Source: Papio anubis (lineage: Eukaryota > Chordata > Mammalia > Primates > Cercopithecidae). Taken from it: a DNA stretch of 64,000 nt. Of the stretch, positions 46,130-57,385 are shown one piece after another. The notes under the pieces were generated by a model. It saw only the letters and a program-made list of their open reading frames with translations, did no database searches and was not told the origin of the DNA. The stretch is from contig NC_044977.1 in NCBI RefSeq assembly GCF_008728515.1, positions 172,345,139-172,409,138 on the forward strand, given 5' to 3'. The position numbers were made by a program, and so were the translations under genes. Each line of letters opens with the position of its first letter. Position 1 is the stretch's first letter.

Positions 46130-46540
46130 TGTAGGAGTGAAAGAATTTTTTCCATCTCTCTTCCAAAGTTTTCATAATTTGAGTCTATAAAACAAATGAA
46201 AAATGAACAGATTAACAGGAAAAAAGATATACAAATGTGTTTATGTGCATATGAAGATGGGAGTCATACAAAAAGGGTGAGATCAAAGAAGAGCCAGATG
46301 ACTGAAGTTTTATACTATCGAGTTCCAGAAAGCCTAAGGGTTTGGGACTTCTGGGGGTGGAGGGAGGAGGTGGTATAACAGGTTATGAGACAGTAAAGGG
46401 AGAAAATCATGGCAAGCAAAATCTATCTTGTGAATGCTGATAGAAATCTCGCAGGCAATCTCAGAGCTTCCCTCAAAAACAAAAGGTGGTGGCCTGTGGT
46501 AAAGTGTTTCCGTCAGATATTTAAAGTGTTGGACTTTTAG
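46130..46540 (-). mobile_element. ERV1-type LTR, antisense (diverged)
   Basis: Opens TGTAGGAGTGAAAGAA, followed by 'aacagattaacagg', 'atacaaatgtgtttatgtgc' and 'gagtcatac'. These parallel the antisense LTR at 63227 (TGTAGGGGTGAAAGGA, 'gcagattaataggac', 'atacaaatgtattaatgtgc'). The far end is not defined. Confidence 0.55.
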
Positions 46541-47639
46541 TTTCTTTCCCTGTGAGTTGATCATTCTGAGACACGAATAAGAAGGACTGAGAAAAACTTG
46601 TTTGCATCTGCTGTCACTTCAACAATGTAGGTTTGCATCCTCTACCGATGCAAATATCCCCTCATAAAACAGATTTCCATGGTTGTTCTTGTGTTTGCAG
46701 CCCCTCTGAATAGACATTTCGAAATAAGCAAAGTAAGTATATTTTGGGGTGAAATATTCTGGTTTCCTTCAGTATTATAATAGTGTTCGACAGTGAGCAG
46801 GTCTATGCCAACCTACCCCGAAAAGCAAAAGAGCTGAGAGACTGAAGGAAGAGATGGACAAATCCAGTTTCTTAGAAAGAAACATTTAATAGGAATTTAG
46901 AAAGAGAAGCGATGTCTCAGCTACGCACAAGCAACTGAATTCCTGTACCCGCACTCCAGAAAGTATTCTTTATATAGCAAGCTTTTAGACTGAAGACATG
47001 TAAAGCTGGTCACGTCTTTCTTGAAAAACTCATGACCACTGAGGAAGTTGGATAAGCATCTTTATCATGGGGTATCTATGCTAAGGGCATTTTTTAAAGA
47101 TCTTGCTGTGAACACTAAATTATGCAGGGATTAAACATTGGTCCTCCTGGCAGTTTTCCTTCCAGATGACATCACTCTTACCATGCAAAACGCCGTTTTC
47201 CCATATATGGTGAATCAGCTTCTTTAATTTCCAGATGCAGCCTTTCTCACCTAGGGCACATACTGCCTCAGTGGTTGAGTTGAATTCAAGTATCTACACG
47301 TGCCACTCTACCATAGTCCACAGTATTCTTGAACTCTGTTCCTGGTCCTTTCTTACTATGTCAGTTATTTTAGGGAAAATGTTATCAAAAAGCCTTACTG
47401 TTCTTTTGTTTCTATAATATACCTTCTATTGTGGCCACCCTAGTCTATAAGAGATTTGAATATATCTGAGTTCCATGAACTGGGAGGGGTTGAGGTCCGA
47501 GTGTTCTTGGTAGCAGGGTCCTCAGACACCTAAATCAGTGATGGTGAATGATTAATCAGAAAGGAGATGTTACTATTGGGTATTTGTTAGGAGAATCTGA
47601 GTTGCAGTCTTCCCCAGATAAAATAACCTGTTAAGACCA
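46541..47639. other. Possible ERV-related or unique sequence
   Basis: It may contain more LTR or internal retroviral sequence of the 46130 element, but I can identify no retroviral motif. No gene seen. Confidence 0.35.
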
Positions 47640-47928
47640 ATAGAAAAATGGGCAAATAACTGAAAGGACAATTCACAATAAATAATATTCAAATGGTTAA
47701 TACACATAGAAAAGGGGCCCAATTTCATCAGTCATTGGAAACATAAAAATTAAAACCACAATGTGAAGCTACGCGTACCCACAATAATATTTAAAATTGA
47801 AAAACTAACACGAAATGTTGGCAAGAATGTGGAACAAGTGAAACTCTCATAAACTGCTGTTGGGAGAGTAAATTGGTAAAAATAATTTGGAAAACTATGT
47901 GGCAATGTCCACTAAAGCAGAACAAATT
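47640..47928 (+). mobile_element. L1M ORF2 3' part, left half
   Basis: 'aaaaatgggcaaataactg', 'aaacataaaaattaaaacc' and 'ttggcaagaatgtggaac' are late ORF2 wording. The element is cut at 47929 by an LTR and resumes at 48575. Confidence 0.75.
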
Positions 47929-48574
47929 TGGGGGCTTAGAAAACAATACCACCCAAATGAAGACCTCAGAAGTGGCCTCAGAAGCAAGTTTCTCTCTGCT
48001 CTTCTGCTCTCCTGTCTCTGGCCCCTCAGTCCCCCGCAATGGCTAACCATAGAAACTAGAATCCCTCTCCCCCAAGGTGAGTCATAGTAACCAAAACCCG
48101 TTTTGCCCAAAGACAGCCATAAAATCTAAAAATATTACTCTGACTTTTTGTCCACCTTCCTGTGTAAAAACTGGCCAAAATTTATTTGACTTACCCTGTT
48201 TAATTTTAGGTGATAAGATCCCCATTCCAGAGAGAGTCCTCCCCTATAACCAGAAGGAAGTAATGCTGCAAAGAGAGGCTAAGAAGAATCCAGACAGACA
48301 AGCCTTGCTAAGATCCATCACTCTGTCTATTAGCCTAAGCTCTTGCCATTTTGGTCCAATCATATTGCTACACAGCTTTCTATGCTTTGTTGAACCTAAG
48401 CATAAAAATGGACTGCTTTCCTGTATCTTTGTGTGTTCATCCTGAAGGCTCCCATGTCATATAAAACTATGATCTAATATGTTTGTGTGCCTTTTCTCCT
48501 ATTAATCTGCCTTTGTCAGTTGATTTTCAGCAAATCTTCAGAGGGCAGAGGGGAAGTTTTCCAGCACCCCTACA
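47929..48574 (+). mobile_element. ERV1-type solo LTR inserted in L1M
   Basis: A 646-bp TG...CA unit from TGGGGGCTTAGAAAAC to CACCCCTACA. It has 'tctgcctttgtcagttgatt' and 'cagcaaatcttcagagggc' near the 3' end, as in the LTR at 61395. Open frames such as 48077-48445 lie within it and are not genes. It is MER4/MER50-like. Confidence 0.8.
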
Positions 48575-49185
48575 AAATACAAACTCAATTAATAATTATG
48601 TTTTTAGCTGTATATCAATAGAAATGCCCCCATATATTCACCAAACAGAATCAATCATTACATTTTTAGGTATATCTCAACAGAAATGCACCCATATGTT
48701 CACAAAAGACATACATAGGAATGTTCATAGCAGCATTATTCATAATAGCCCCAAACAAAATGAATCTCAAATGTCCATCAATAGTAGAATGGACAAATTA
48801 ATAGTGCTATATTCATATAATTGAATACCATACAATAATGAAAATGAGAGAACTACTGCTACATGCAAAAAGATAGATGGATCTCACAAAATGTAACATT
48901 GAGCAAAAGAAGTGAGACACAAAAGAACATGCATGGTTTGCTTCCATTAAGTGCAAAACAATGAAAACTCATCTATGGTGTTATAAGTAAGGGGAGTAGT
49001 ATCATTCCAACGAAGACGTGGAAGTAGGAGGTGAATAGTAACTGTGAGAGAGTTTACAGTATTTGTTTTTTGAACTAGTATTAATTGCATGGAGGCGCTC
49101 ACTTGGTAAAAAATTAACCTGTCCAATTCTGTGCATTTCTAAATATGTGTGATATTTCAATAAGTTGTTGAACATTTTGTAAGTC
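48575..49185 (+). mobile_element. L1M ORF2 end and 3' UTR, right half
   Basis: Continues the interrupted L1M: 'cagaaatgcacccatatgttc', 'ttcatagcagcattattcat', 'gaataccatacaataatg' and a decayed 3' UTR. About 48603-48649 and 48664-48712 are a diverged tandem copy of the same segment. Confidence 0.75.
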
Positions 49186-49436
49186 TTAGGCCAGTAGTTT
49201 TAGGGAAAAAAAAAAGATAAGAATTCAAATGAGGGTGCTTGCAATCATCAGAAGAGGTTACAGGATTTGACTGGCAGGGAAGAGAATATGGAAGAACTCT
49301 AAAAGGGAAAGTGAGACTGCCCTGGATTTCCCTCAGGGTTGCAATGTGATGAAAACATTTACTTCTCAACCCTTTCCAGCCAGGACTGGCAATGTCCCCA
49401 ATGTTAACCGTGTGAACTTTTGAACACTAACATTTT
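49186..49436. other. No recognised feature
   Basis: Short unique stretch with an A-run at 49206. Confidence 0.4.
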
Positions 49437-49639
49437 CATTTATTCATCAAGTATTTATTGGGTGCCAACCATATACCAGACTCTGTTTTGGGTACTGAGG
49501 ATATAGCATTGAATGAAGTCCTCTGTTCTGTTACAGGATGTATTCTAATAGAGAAATCAGGCAATAAACAAGATAAGTAAGTTATATATTTAAGGATTTG
49601 CAGTAGTAAGTGCTGTCAGCTGAAAGGTTAAATAACAGA
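49437..49639 (-). mobile_element. L2 LINE 3' end, left half, antisense
   Basis: Antisense L2: 'attcatcaagtatttattgg', 'accatataccagactctg', 'tactgaggatatagcattg' and 'caggcaataaacaagata'. It is broken off at 49640 by the ERV and resumes at about 57001. Confidence 0.75.
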
Positions 49640-50150
49640 TGCTATAACTGAAACAAATTTAAAGTGGGTTTTATTCTGAGTCAAGCTTTAGGACTAATAG
49701 TCTGAAAACACAGACTTGGCACAAACAAAGAATGTGTCCCTGAATGGGCTACACAAGACACACTATTTGTGTATTTCTCCTACTTAGAAATGGGATAAGG
49801 GGGTAGTGAAGCAAAGGTGATAGTCTTGAAATTCTGATTGGTGCTCATAACACTACAGAAAATAAAGTGATATCTCCGTTTTGGTTGAAATCTTCCAAAG
49901 GAAGACTTGAAGACCAAATAATGTAATTTGAGGGATTCAAAGAGGACAGGTCACTTTTATTTAGCATTATATGGTATAAGGGATCAAACTGGAATTCTGA
50001 AATGCCCTTGTTTCATTCTTCACCCCTATACAAAGTGCCATCATCTGATTTGTCAGTGAGAATGCCAGAGCTCCTTTATTTCCTCTGGGGAAGTGAAAGG
50101 CTCTTGTCTTGTGCTAACATCTCTTAATTTCACAGAGAAACAAGATGGTC
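49640..50150 (-). mobile_element. 3' LTR of an ERV1-type provirus, antisense
   Basis: Starts TGCTATAACTGAAACAAATT and shares with the LTR at 56492 'aatttaaagtg.gttttatt', 'gaatgtgtccctga', 'agtgaagcaaaggtga' and 'gattggtgctca'. An antisense AATAAA lies in the shared TTTTATT. The two LTRs are well diverged, so this is an old insertion. The upper boundary is approximate. Confidence 0.7.
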
Positions 50151-50269
50151 ATTGCAATTAAGATTATTTCCTTAGGAGCTGTTGAGATGTGATGATATGT
50201 TGTTGTATAGTCAACAGTATCCATGAATGGACTTGAGGAGTTGTGCAGAAGAATATTAAATTTGATGTC
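50151..50269. other. Unassigned sequence between LTR and MaLR
   Basis: May be the last of the ERV internal region or more LTR. No motif recognised. Confidence 0.35.
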
Positions 50270-50688
50270 TGATACAGTTTGAATGTGTGTCCCTGCCCAA
50301 ATCTCATATTGAAATATAATCCTCAATGTTGGAAGTGGGGCCTGGTGGAGATGATTTGAGTATGGGGTGAATTTGCCATCAATGGTTTAGCACCATCCTC
50401 CATGGTACTGTCCTAATGACAGTGAGTGAGTTCTTGTGAGATCTGGTTGTATAGAAGTGTGTAGCACCTCCCACCTTGTTCTCTTGCTCTTGATTTCACC
50501 ATGTGATTTGCAAGCCTCTGCTTTGTCTTCCCCCATGATTGTAAGCTTCCAGGCACTCTCCAGAAGCAGATGCCAGTATCATGTTTCCTGGACAGCCTGC
50601 AGAACCATGAAGCAATTAAACCTCTTTTCTTTATAAGTTACCCAGTTTCAGATATTTCTTTATAGTAATGCAAGAACAGCCTAACACA
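50270..50688 (+). mobile_element. MaLR LTR, MSTB-type (5' LTR)
   Basis: TG...CA, 419 bp: TGATACAGTTTGAATG, 'ggaagtggggcctggtgg', 'cacctcccaccttgttctc', 'catgattgtaagcttcc', 'gaagcaattaaacctc' and 'agcctaacaca'. It is followed directly by MaLR internal sequence. Confidence 0.88.
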
Positions 50689-51066
50689 GAAAATTGGTAC
50701 TGAGGAGTGGGGCTTTGCTATAAAGATACCTGAAAATGTGGATGCAGCTTTGGAACTGAGTAACAGGCAGAGGTTAGAAGAGTTTGGAGGGCACAGAAGA
50801 AGACAGGAAGACAAGGGAAAATTTGGAACATCTTAGAGACTTAAATGATTGTGACCAAAACGCTAATAGAAATATGGACAGTGAAGGCCAGAGGATGAGA
50901 TCTCAGATGGAAAGGAGGAGCATATCAGGAACTGGAGCAAAGGTCACACATGTTAGGCCTTAGCAAAGAGCTTGGCTGCATTGTCTTCATGCCCCACGGA
51001 TCTGTGGAAATTTGAGCTTGAGAGTCATGATTCTGGTATCTGGTGGAAGAAATTTCCAAGCAGCAA
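50689..51066 (+). mobile_element. MaLR internal region, 5' piece
   Basis: 'aaattggtactgaggagtgg' (primer-binding region just after the LTR), 'tgaaaatgtggatgcagctt', 'gcagaggttagaagagtttg' and 'gcaaagagcttggctgcatt' follow the MST/THE1 internal sequence. It ends abruptly at the ERV pol remnant; the rest of the element and its 3' LTR are absent. Confidence 0.82.
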
Positions 51067-52135
51067 AGTGTTGTACAATTTAACTCCACAATAACTGGTC
51101 AACAGCATCTGGTAAGATCCTTTCTATGAGGTTCAAGAGAGTCCGTTAGCTGATGTCTTTCCCAGTATATGTCATCCCTTGGCTGGAGATCATGATACTT
51201 AAGATCCTCGTCTACTAGAAGAGTCCTGTAAAAAAGTCTTTTATCAATTTAGGTTTTTGGAAGAGAAGTTCAGTTAATCCTTGACAGTAACAAAGTTTGG
51301 TTCATATAATCTTCCATAATCAACAAGTTTGGTTCATATAATCCTCCACCTAATCTCATAGGTCAACCGGTAATTATCTCATGTGGGGATAATTGATGTT
51401 TTCCAAAAGGAGTTGCTCTTAGGTTAAGCAAAATTGATGGAAAAGCCTAGGGCCAAGCAATATGAAAATATTCTCTTAATTTTTCCAACTGAGATTTTAT
51501 TATTCTGTTTGTTCATTCCACTAATCCAGAGGACTGGGGATAGTATGCACAATGAAAATGTTGGAAAATGGGCCAGATTTTGCAAATTGAATGGACTATT
51601 TCTCTTGTGAGTTTGTCTATTTCTACATAATTCAGAAGGAATTCTCCAGGAGAGAATTATCCATTCCAATAAATATTTTTCTACTGCTCATGCTGTGGCT
51701 TTCCTGCAAGCAAATGCTTCAACCCAATTAGAAGGCAAGCAAATCGTAACCTGTACATATTTATAGCCTTGGGTCGGAGATAATTGGATAAAATCCATTT
51801 GCCAAATAATAAAAGATCCAGTGGGCAAAGAAAATTACCCTTGAGATCATAAAGAGGCTTCCCTGGATTATATTTAGGACAAATTGGATATTTTTCATAA
51901 AACTTATAAGCTACTGTGGGTAAGGGTTTCCAGTATTATTGTTTTTCCCAAGCAATCATTTTATCAGGTCCCCAGTGAGTGAGCTCATATTTGTACTATA
52001 ACATAGAAAATTGAAATCCCATAGGTTAAAATAGATCTGTCATTGAGTCCATACCATAAGTTACAAGCAGCGGAGGGGCATCTCCCTCCCCCTTAGTTAG
52101 CCATATCTGTTTTTCCCTCTTTGAGGCCTTTTCTT
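51067..52135 (-). pseudogene. ERV1 pol remnant, integrase end, antisense
   Basis: Degraded retroviral integrase region read on the minus strand. Near 51340-51420 the minus strand still gives short integrase C-terminal wording (SPHEIITG), as in gammaretrovirus-like class I ERVs. Numerous stops and frameshifts. A tandem duplication of about 30 bp is visible at 51290-51350. No env follows in the expected place. Confidence 0.75.
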
Positions 52136-52222
52136 TGTTTTCATTTTTTATTTTTGTTGTTGTTGTTGTTGTTATTGTTGTTGAGACAGAGTCTCGCTCT
52201 GTTGCCCAGGCTGGAGTGTAAA
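52136..52222 (-). mobile_element. 5'-truncated Alu stub inside the ERV, antisense
   Basis: (TTG)n/T-rich tail, then 'gagacagagtctcgctctg' to GGCTGGAGTG, only about 40 bp of Alu right end. GCCTTTTCTT at 52126-52135 recurs at 52223-52232, so it is a genuine, severely truncated insertion. Confidence 0.85.
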
Positions 52223-52232
52223 GCCTTTTCTT

Positions 52233-54500
52233 AAGCCTCTTGGTGCTCCTTCTTGATAGAGCTTATTTTCAACATAACTGCTTCTATAGTTTATCCAGCA
52301 ATTGGTGTTAAAGTGATGCTTTTTGGCTGCTGCATCAGCAAAGTAATTTCCTTTATTCTCTGGAGAGTCAAATTAGGAATGTTCAGGAATTTTAATAGTA
52401 GCCCTTTTTACTTTTTTGGTAATTGGATGGCTTCCAGCACATCAGAAACCAGAGAGCCATGTTTGATGGGTTGTCCAGAGGAGGTTAAATATCCTTGTTG
52501 TTTCCATAACATTCCAAAGTCAAAAACTACACCAAAAGAATAATGGCTGTGAGTATAAATATTAGCTGTTTGATTTTTACCAATTGACATACTCTGGTGA
52601 GTGCTATTAACTAAGTTAACTGTGATGATTTTACTTAGGGTAAGGGATTGCCCTCTATGATATTCACTAGGGACACAATGGCATAGCCTGCCTGGTATTC
52701 CCCAGATTCACCCCTTAGATATGGTCCAGTGAATCAGATAACATCAGCATTTTCCAGTGGTGTCTCCTATCCTGCCTTGGCATCAAAAGCTCATCTGTTA
52801 ATTAAATATAGTAATGAGGTATTTCATCAGATGCTTCAGAAAGTTATGTTGCAGGATTATGAGTATTATAGCAAGAGATGGCAATATATGAAGCAGAGAA
52901 CAAAAGTATGTCATAAGAAGCCAATCTGTTAGCAGAAAAGTGTTGTGTATGATGTGAATTCAAAAAAATGTCTACAGAATGAGGTACATATATACTCAGG
53001 AGGGCCTTTATTACAATTTCCTGAGTGGCTTTAACAAGCAAGACAATGGCTGATATATCTTTCATGGAAGTGGTCAGCCCTCATTCTACAGAGAAATTGA
53101 TGACTATAATAACAGTTAGGTCTGTATTGTTTTCCATGTTTTGGGGTTAGAACGCCCAGAATGCTGCCAGGGCTCTCAGGAACAAAAAGAAAAAATGGCA
53201 GTTAATAATTTGGATGGCCTACGGCAGGGTCTCTCATAACAGTTTACTTTATTTCTTAAATAATTTGTCCTTCCATTGTCCAGTGTAATAGATCAGGTCA
53301 ATCTTCCCTTAACAATGCATATAAAGGCTGTGCCATGAGAGAAAAATTGGAGATTCAGCTACAGCAGTAGCCAGCAAAACCTAAAAACCACCTTAGCTGT
53401 CTTAGTTTTTGGAGTGAGGTATGCAGAAATTCCAGTTACTTAGTCACTTAGTCTGGATTTATATGTAGTCCATCCTTAGAAATTAAAAGTCTCAAATATT
53501 TTACTTCTGTTAAGCAAAATTTGAGTTTCTCTTTGGATACCTCATGACCTCCTTTTTTGCTAATTGTCCCAGCAATTACAGGAAATCATTTTAACAATCT
53601 TGCAGATTGGCAGAGCATAACGAGGAATCATCTACATGCTGAAGCAAAGTGAAATTTCTTTCCAAATTTAGTTTAGTCAGTCCAGCCCTTAATATTTGCA
53701 AAAAATAAGTTGGATTTTTGGTGTAATCTTGAGGCATAATATTTTAGGTATATTGGTAGCCGTCCCAGGTAAAAGCAAACAAATATTGACTGTCAGAGTC
53801 TACTGGTATACTAAAAAATGCACTACGTAAATTAATTACCGTGACATGTTCACTGCTTACAGGTATATCGGATAAAAGATTTTAATGGGTTGGAATTACT
53901 TGGTAATTGAGGAATTATGATACTGTTAATGGCTCTCAAATCTGCACAAATCTCTATCATTTTCAATTAGGTTTTCATACGGGGAAGATGGAAGTTTTAT
54001 AAGAACTAGTGCAAGAGATATTCAATCCTTTATCAATGAAATCTTTGATCATTCATTTGATTCCTAATGATGCAAGGGATAGTCAACCCTTTATCAATGA
54101 AATTATTGATCATTAATTTTATTCCTATTGCAGTTTCCTGTTTTAATTAATATTGTTTTATATTAGGAAGTGGTTTATTTGTATCCAACTGTATCCATAT
54201 TGGGGTGATTGTTAAGTTTGTCCTTATGTCAGCAGAAAATTGGGACCATAAATAGTCAGGAATTTAGCTTAAAGAGGCATCAAGTACTTGTTCTGCCTTC
54301 ATACTTGATGGTTAAATTTTAATGATCATATGATACATATTTTCTGGTCTATCACTTTTTAGTCAATCCTGTTTCAGTCCTTTCCAAGAAATTTCACCTC
54401 TTTTAGAGAAGGAAGTGTAAACACTATAAAAAGTTCCAGACAAGCTCTTTCTATAAAATGTATTGATGTGGAAGGCACCAAAATGAAAGAATAATGTCAA
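52233..54500 (-). pseudogene. ERV1 pol remnant, RNase H and reverse transcriptase, antisense
   Basis: Minus-strand translation in short blocks recovers reverse-transcriptase wording at about 53780-54010 (for example DLRAIN and INLRSAFFSIPVDS). The polymerase active-site YVDD block sits at 53627-53638, but its tyrosine codon now reads His. The region between the Alu stub and the RT should be RNase H and the start of integrase, too decayed to mark. A tandem pair of about 61 bp lies at 54011-54132. The remnant cannot encode enzyme. Confidence 0.78.
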
Positions 54501-55130
54501 TGTAAATTTCCTTACTGGAAAGGCAAAAGTTCTGATTTGTACATAGTCATTGGTTAATTAGATGCTCCTACCATTCGAATTGTTTGATTACTCCAAGGAA
54601 GAGGGTTCTTTAAAAAGCAAGGTTTGCAATATGCAGTATGCACCACATCTCAATTTGTTTGGTATAATTTAACTACTTCAGCCAATTGGTCATCCAATCC
54701 ATTGAGCAAAATTGAATTTAGTAAGGAATTGTTCTGATGATCCCTAGACTTTCCTCATTCATTCCTGAATATTGTTTAAATACCTTTTCAAATCTTTTGA
54801 AATAGTCCAACACCATTTCATTTGGCTTTTTCCTACACTGTTGGACTTATGCCAATCAGTGGTCTTAGGAAATATCTAAGGAATTACTTGTGCTAAACGA
54901 TTTCCTAATTCTCAAGTGTTCTCTTTGTCTTTGACTGTTTGCCTATGAAAGTCTCTTAGTGGATCTTTACAGTCAACCTTTGATATCCATTCCTTTGCTT
55001 TTCTTTCAGATACCAACATGTGAACCAACTGACACATATCTGAATAGCCAGGTTCATAAGTTCTTACAGTTAGACTAAACCCAGTAGGATCTGGAATTGC
55101 TTTAGTCAGAGGTCTAAGTTCTCCTTTAGT
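54501..55130 (-). pseudogene. ERV1 gag remnant, capsid region, antisense
   Basis: The minus strand near 54710-54840 keeps capsid-like wording around EMVLDYFKRFEKVFK, as in the C-terminal part of class I gag, with stops on either side. Boundaries with protease are not visible. Confidence 0.6.
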
Positions 55131-55505
55131 CTAGGGAGTATACACTACTGCAGGTTCTTTCATTGGATTAGACTTTTCTCCAAAGGATGCTGATAAAACT
55201 TCTGTAGCTGATGGGGAAAGGAGTAAAGGAGCACCTGAGCAAGGCAGTTCTGGGAGCAAAGGATAAGAGGGTTTTGGAGGAGCAATAGCAGAAGGAGTGG
55301 CAGGAGGAGGAGATGAGATAGCAGAGACTTCTGACAATTTCTCCAGTTGAGAAATGATTGTGGATGTTGTGGTTTCCCTCCTGTATGAAAGAAATTTTAT
55401 CAGTTCCCTTTGAAAGGCTTCTAAATGCCATTTGAAATAGCTATCGTATTCTTTCTGCTTAATCCTTGAGTTGGCGCTTTTCAATTGTGCATATAAATAA
55501 ACCAA
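55131..55505 (-). pseudogene. ERV1 gag remnant, matrix/proline-rich region, antisense
   Basis: A 124-codon open block remains on the minus strand. The N-terminal half is polar and helical (KWHLEAFQREL). The second half is rich in proline and serine (ISSPPPATPSAIAPPKP), as in the linker between matrix and capsid of gammaretrovirus-like gag. It starts and ends without gag landmarks, so it is a fragment of a once longer frame. An overlapping 87-codon frame on the same strand is a shadow. Confidence 0.7.
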
Positions 55506-56491
55506 TTTTGGGATCTTGAATCATTCCCATTTTGGCAAAATTAAACTAATTTCATTCTCAGTATTGTTGATACAATTAGTGAAAAATTTACAAGATAAGG
55601 CACTATGACTTTTAATGATAAATTCACCTGCTGTCTTGGGAGGTGAGGTCCTCCTTCAATTTTAGATGTCTTATTTCCTGTGGTTCTCCTTCTTCCTTTC
55701 TTTGCACCAACCTTAAGTATGTGTTTGTGGTTGAAGCTGTGCTGCCCGTGATCATCACTCCTCAAGCTCTCACCTCCAAGTTGATCAGCCCTCTTGCATA
55801 TCTTGGGGAAGCTCACCTGCCAATGAAGGCAGTGAAGGTGCTCCAAATGCTAGGCAACCAACCCTTTATGGGCATCACTTGGAGAAGTGTCAGCATGTTA
55901 ATGTCCCTCTGCTTATGGTGGAGCCCTATAGGACTGCCATGGGTCAGGAGGGGTCCCCTCCAGCACCTTCACAAGATTCATAGCCATCTATAAACACCCG
56001 AGATTCAGGCTATCAGGATCAGTGTCCTTTTTTCTTTGGATCAGTTTTATCTCAATTGCTCTCATATAGAAGGTAAAGTGTTGATGCAGACAAAAAGGGT
56101 TTGGAAAGTGAAACATTCAGCTGATCAAAGAAACCACCACTCTAACCATAGCCATGCTTGGTCAACCTTCCTTTTTCTTTCCTTTCTTCCTAGCAATTTA
56201 GAACAAAGCAGTAAAAACCCTAAGAAGAATTTAACAAACCCAGGATGTAACTGCTCCTTTTAGTGGCCCTAAAAACAGCTCAGAATAAAGTAAATCTAGA
56301 CCTCTACTGAGAAAAGCAAGGTCTGAATCCCAGACAACTCACCATATACACCTAGAGGTTTCCCAGAGAGAGCTGGTTAGAACACATTGGATTTGTTCTG
56401 GTACCAAGCTCCACGCCCAAGAGAACAAGTCCTGGGCATCTATGGATTTTGCTGGAATCTCACCGACTACTCTATCTGTTGACCAAAAGGC
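55506..56491 (-). mobile_element. ERV1 5' internal leader and gag start, antisense
   Basis: Sequence between the gag remnant and the 5' LTR. A TGGTACCAGAACAAATCC-like stretch (antisense at about 56390-56415) could be a displaced primer-binding site, but it is not at the LTR edge, so this is uncertain. Plus-strand frames at 55643-55993 and 56036-56263 are shadows. Confidence 0.5.
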
Positions 56492-57000
56492 TGTATAACC
56501 GGCACTAACTTAAATTTAAAGTGAGTTTTATTCAAAGCCAAGCTTAAGGACTAGTAGCCTGGAACACAGACTCCATGCAAACTGAGAATGTGTCCCTGAG
56601 CGGGCGAAACAAGACACAGCAGTTATATGTACTGTTACATAGAAATGGGAGAAGCAGATAGTGAAGCAAAGGTGACATTTTTACAACTTGATTGGTGCTC
56701 AGTGACATTGTACGTAAGAGAAAGGGGAAATATGCTAACATATTTAGGATAAAAGGTTAATGAGCATTTTGATGTCTTTCTGTCTGGTGTAGGATGATTG
56801 GTTCTATTCTGCTTTTGTGCTTCATTTGATAGTCAAGATTGTAACCAGTACATGTCAGTGAACTATTTGACGGACTCCAGCCTTGCAGGCAGGAATTCAT
56901 TTTTAGCTGATAGGCCTACTTTCATTACCCATATGTCCAACCTGCAGCCATCTTGGGACTCTTCTAAAATTTTTCCTTCAGATTTTCCTTTTTTTGACAG
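56492..57000 (-). mobile_element. 5' LTR of the ERV1-type provirus, antisense
   Basis: Begins TGTATAACCGGCACTAAC and matches the LTR at 49640 over its first 220 bp or so. It probably ends near the TGACA at 56996-57000, after which L2 sequence resumes. Confidence 0.7.
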
Positions 57001-57385
57001 TGTCAAGGAGAAAAAAAATAATGATCGTAGGAGTGGAGTAAGAATCATCAGCAGAAGTGGTAGTTTGTAAAGTCAGGTTATTCAGAGAAGTTCTCCAGAG
57101 AAGGTGACACTTGAACTCTTGAAGGGAGTAAGGGTCAGCCATGAAGGCATTGCAGGGAGAGTGTTCTAAGCAGAGGGAGTGGTGAGTGCACAGGCAGGTA
57201 TGGGGCTTTGTGTGTGGCCAAAACCCCAGAGGACCATGTGACTGGCACAGGGCAAGCAAGCACATGCAGCTGGAGATGATGTCAGCAAGTTAACAAGATT
57301 AAAGCCAGGAAAGCCTTTGACTTTGTCTCTGAGTTGAGTTTGGAGCAGAGGAATGATATGACCTGGTGTGTGTTGTAAGAGGTTC
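57001..57385 (-). mobile_element. L2 LINE, right half, antisense
   Basis: 'gtcaggttattcagagaag', 'gagaaggtgacacttgaac', 'gcagggagagtgttctaagc', 'ggctttgtgtgtggcc' and 'gaggaatgatatgacc' continue the antisense L2 cut at 49640. Confidence 0.78.

Noticed and set aside
48077..48445. 122-codon frame
   Set aside because: It falls within a solo LTR and crosses its poly(A) region.
55643..55993. 116-codon plus-strand frame
   Set aside because: It is antisense to the ERV leader/gag region and has no domain.
49640..57000. Intact provirus
   Set aside because: LTRs are strongly diverged, pol and gag are full of stops and frameshifts, the RT active site is altered, and env is not detectable.
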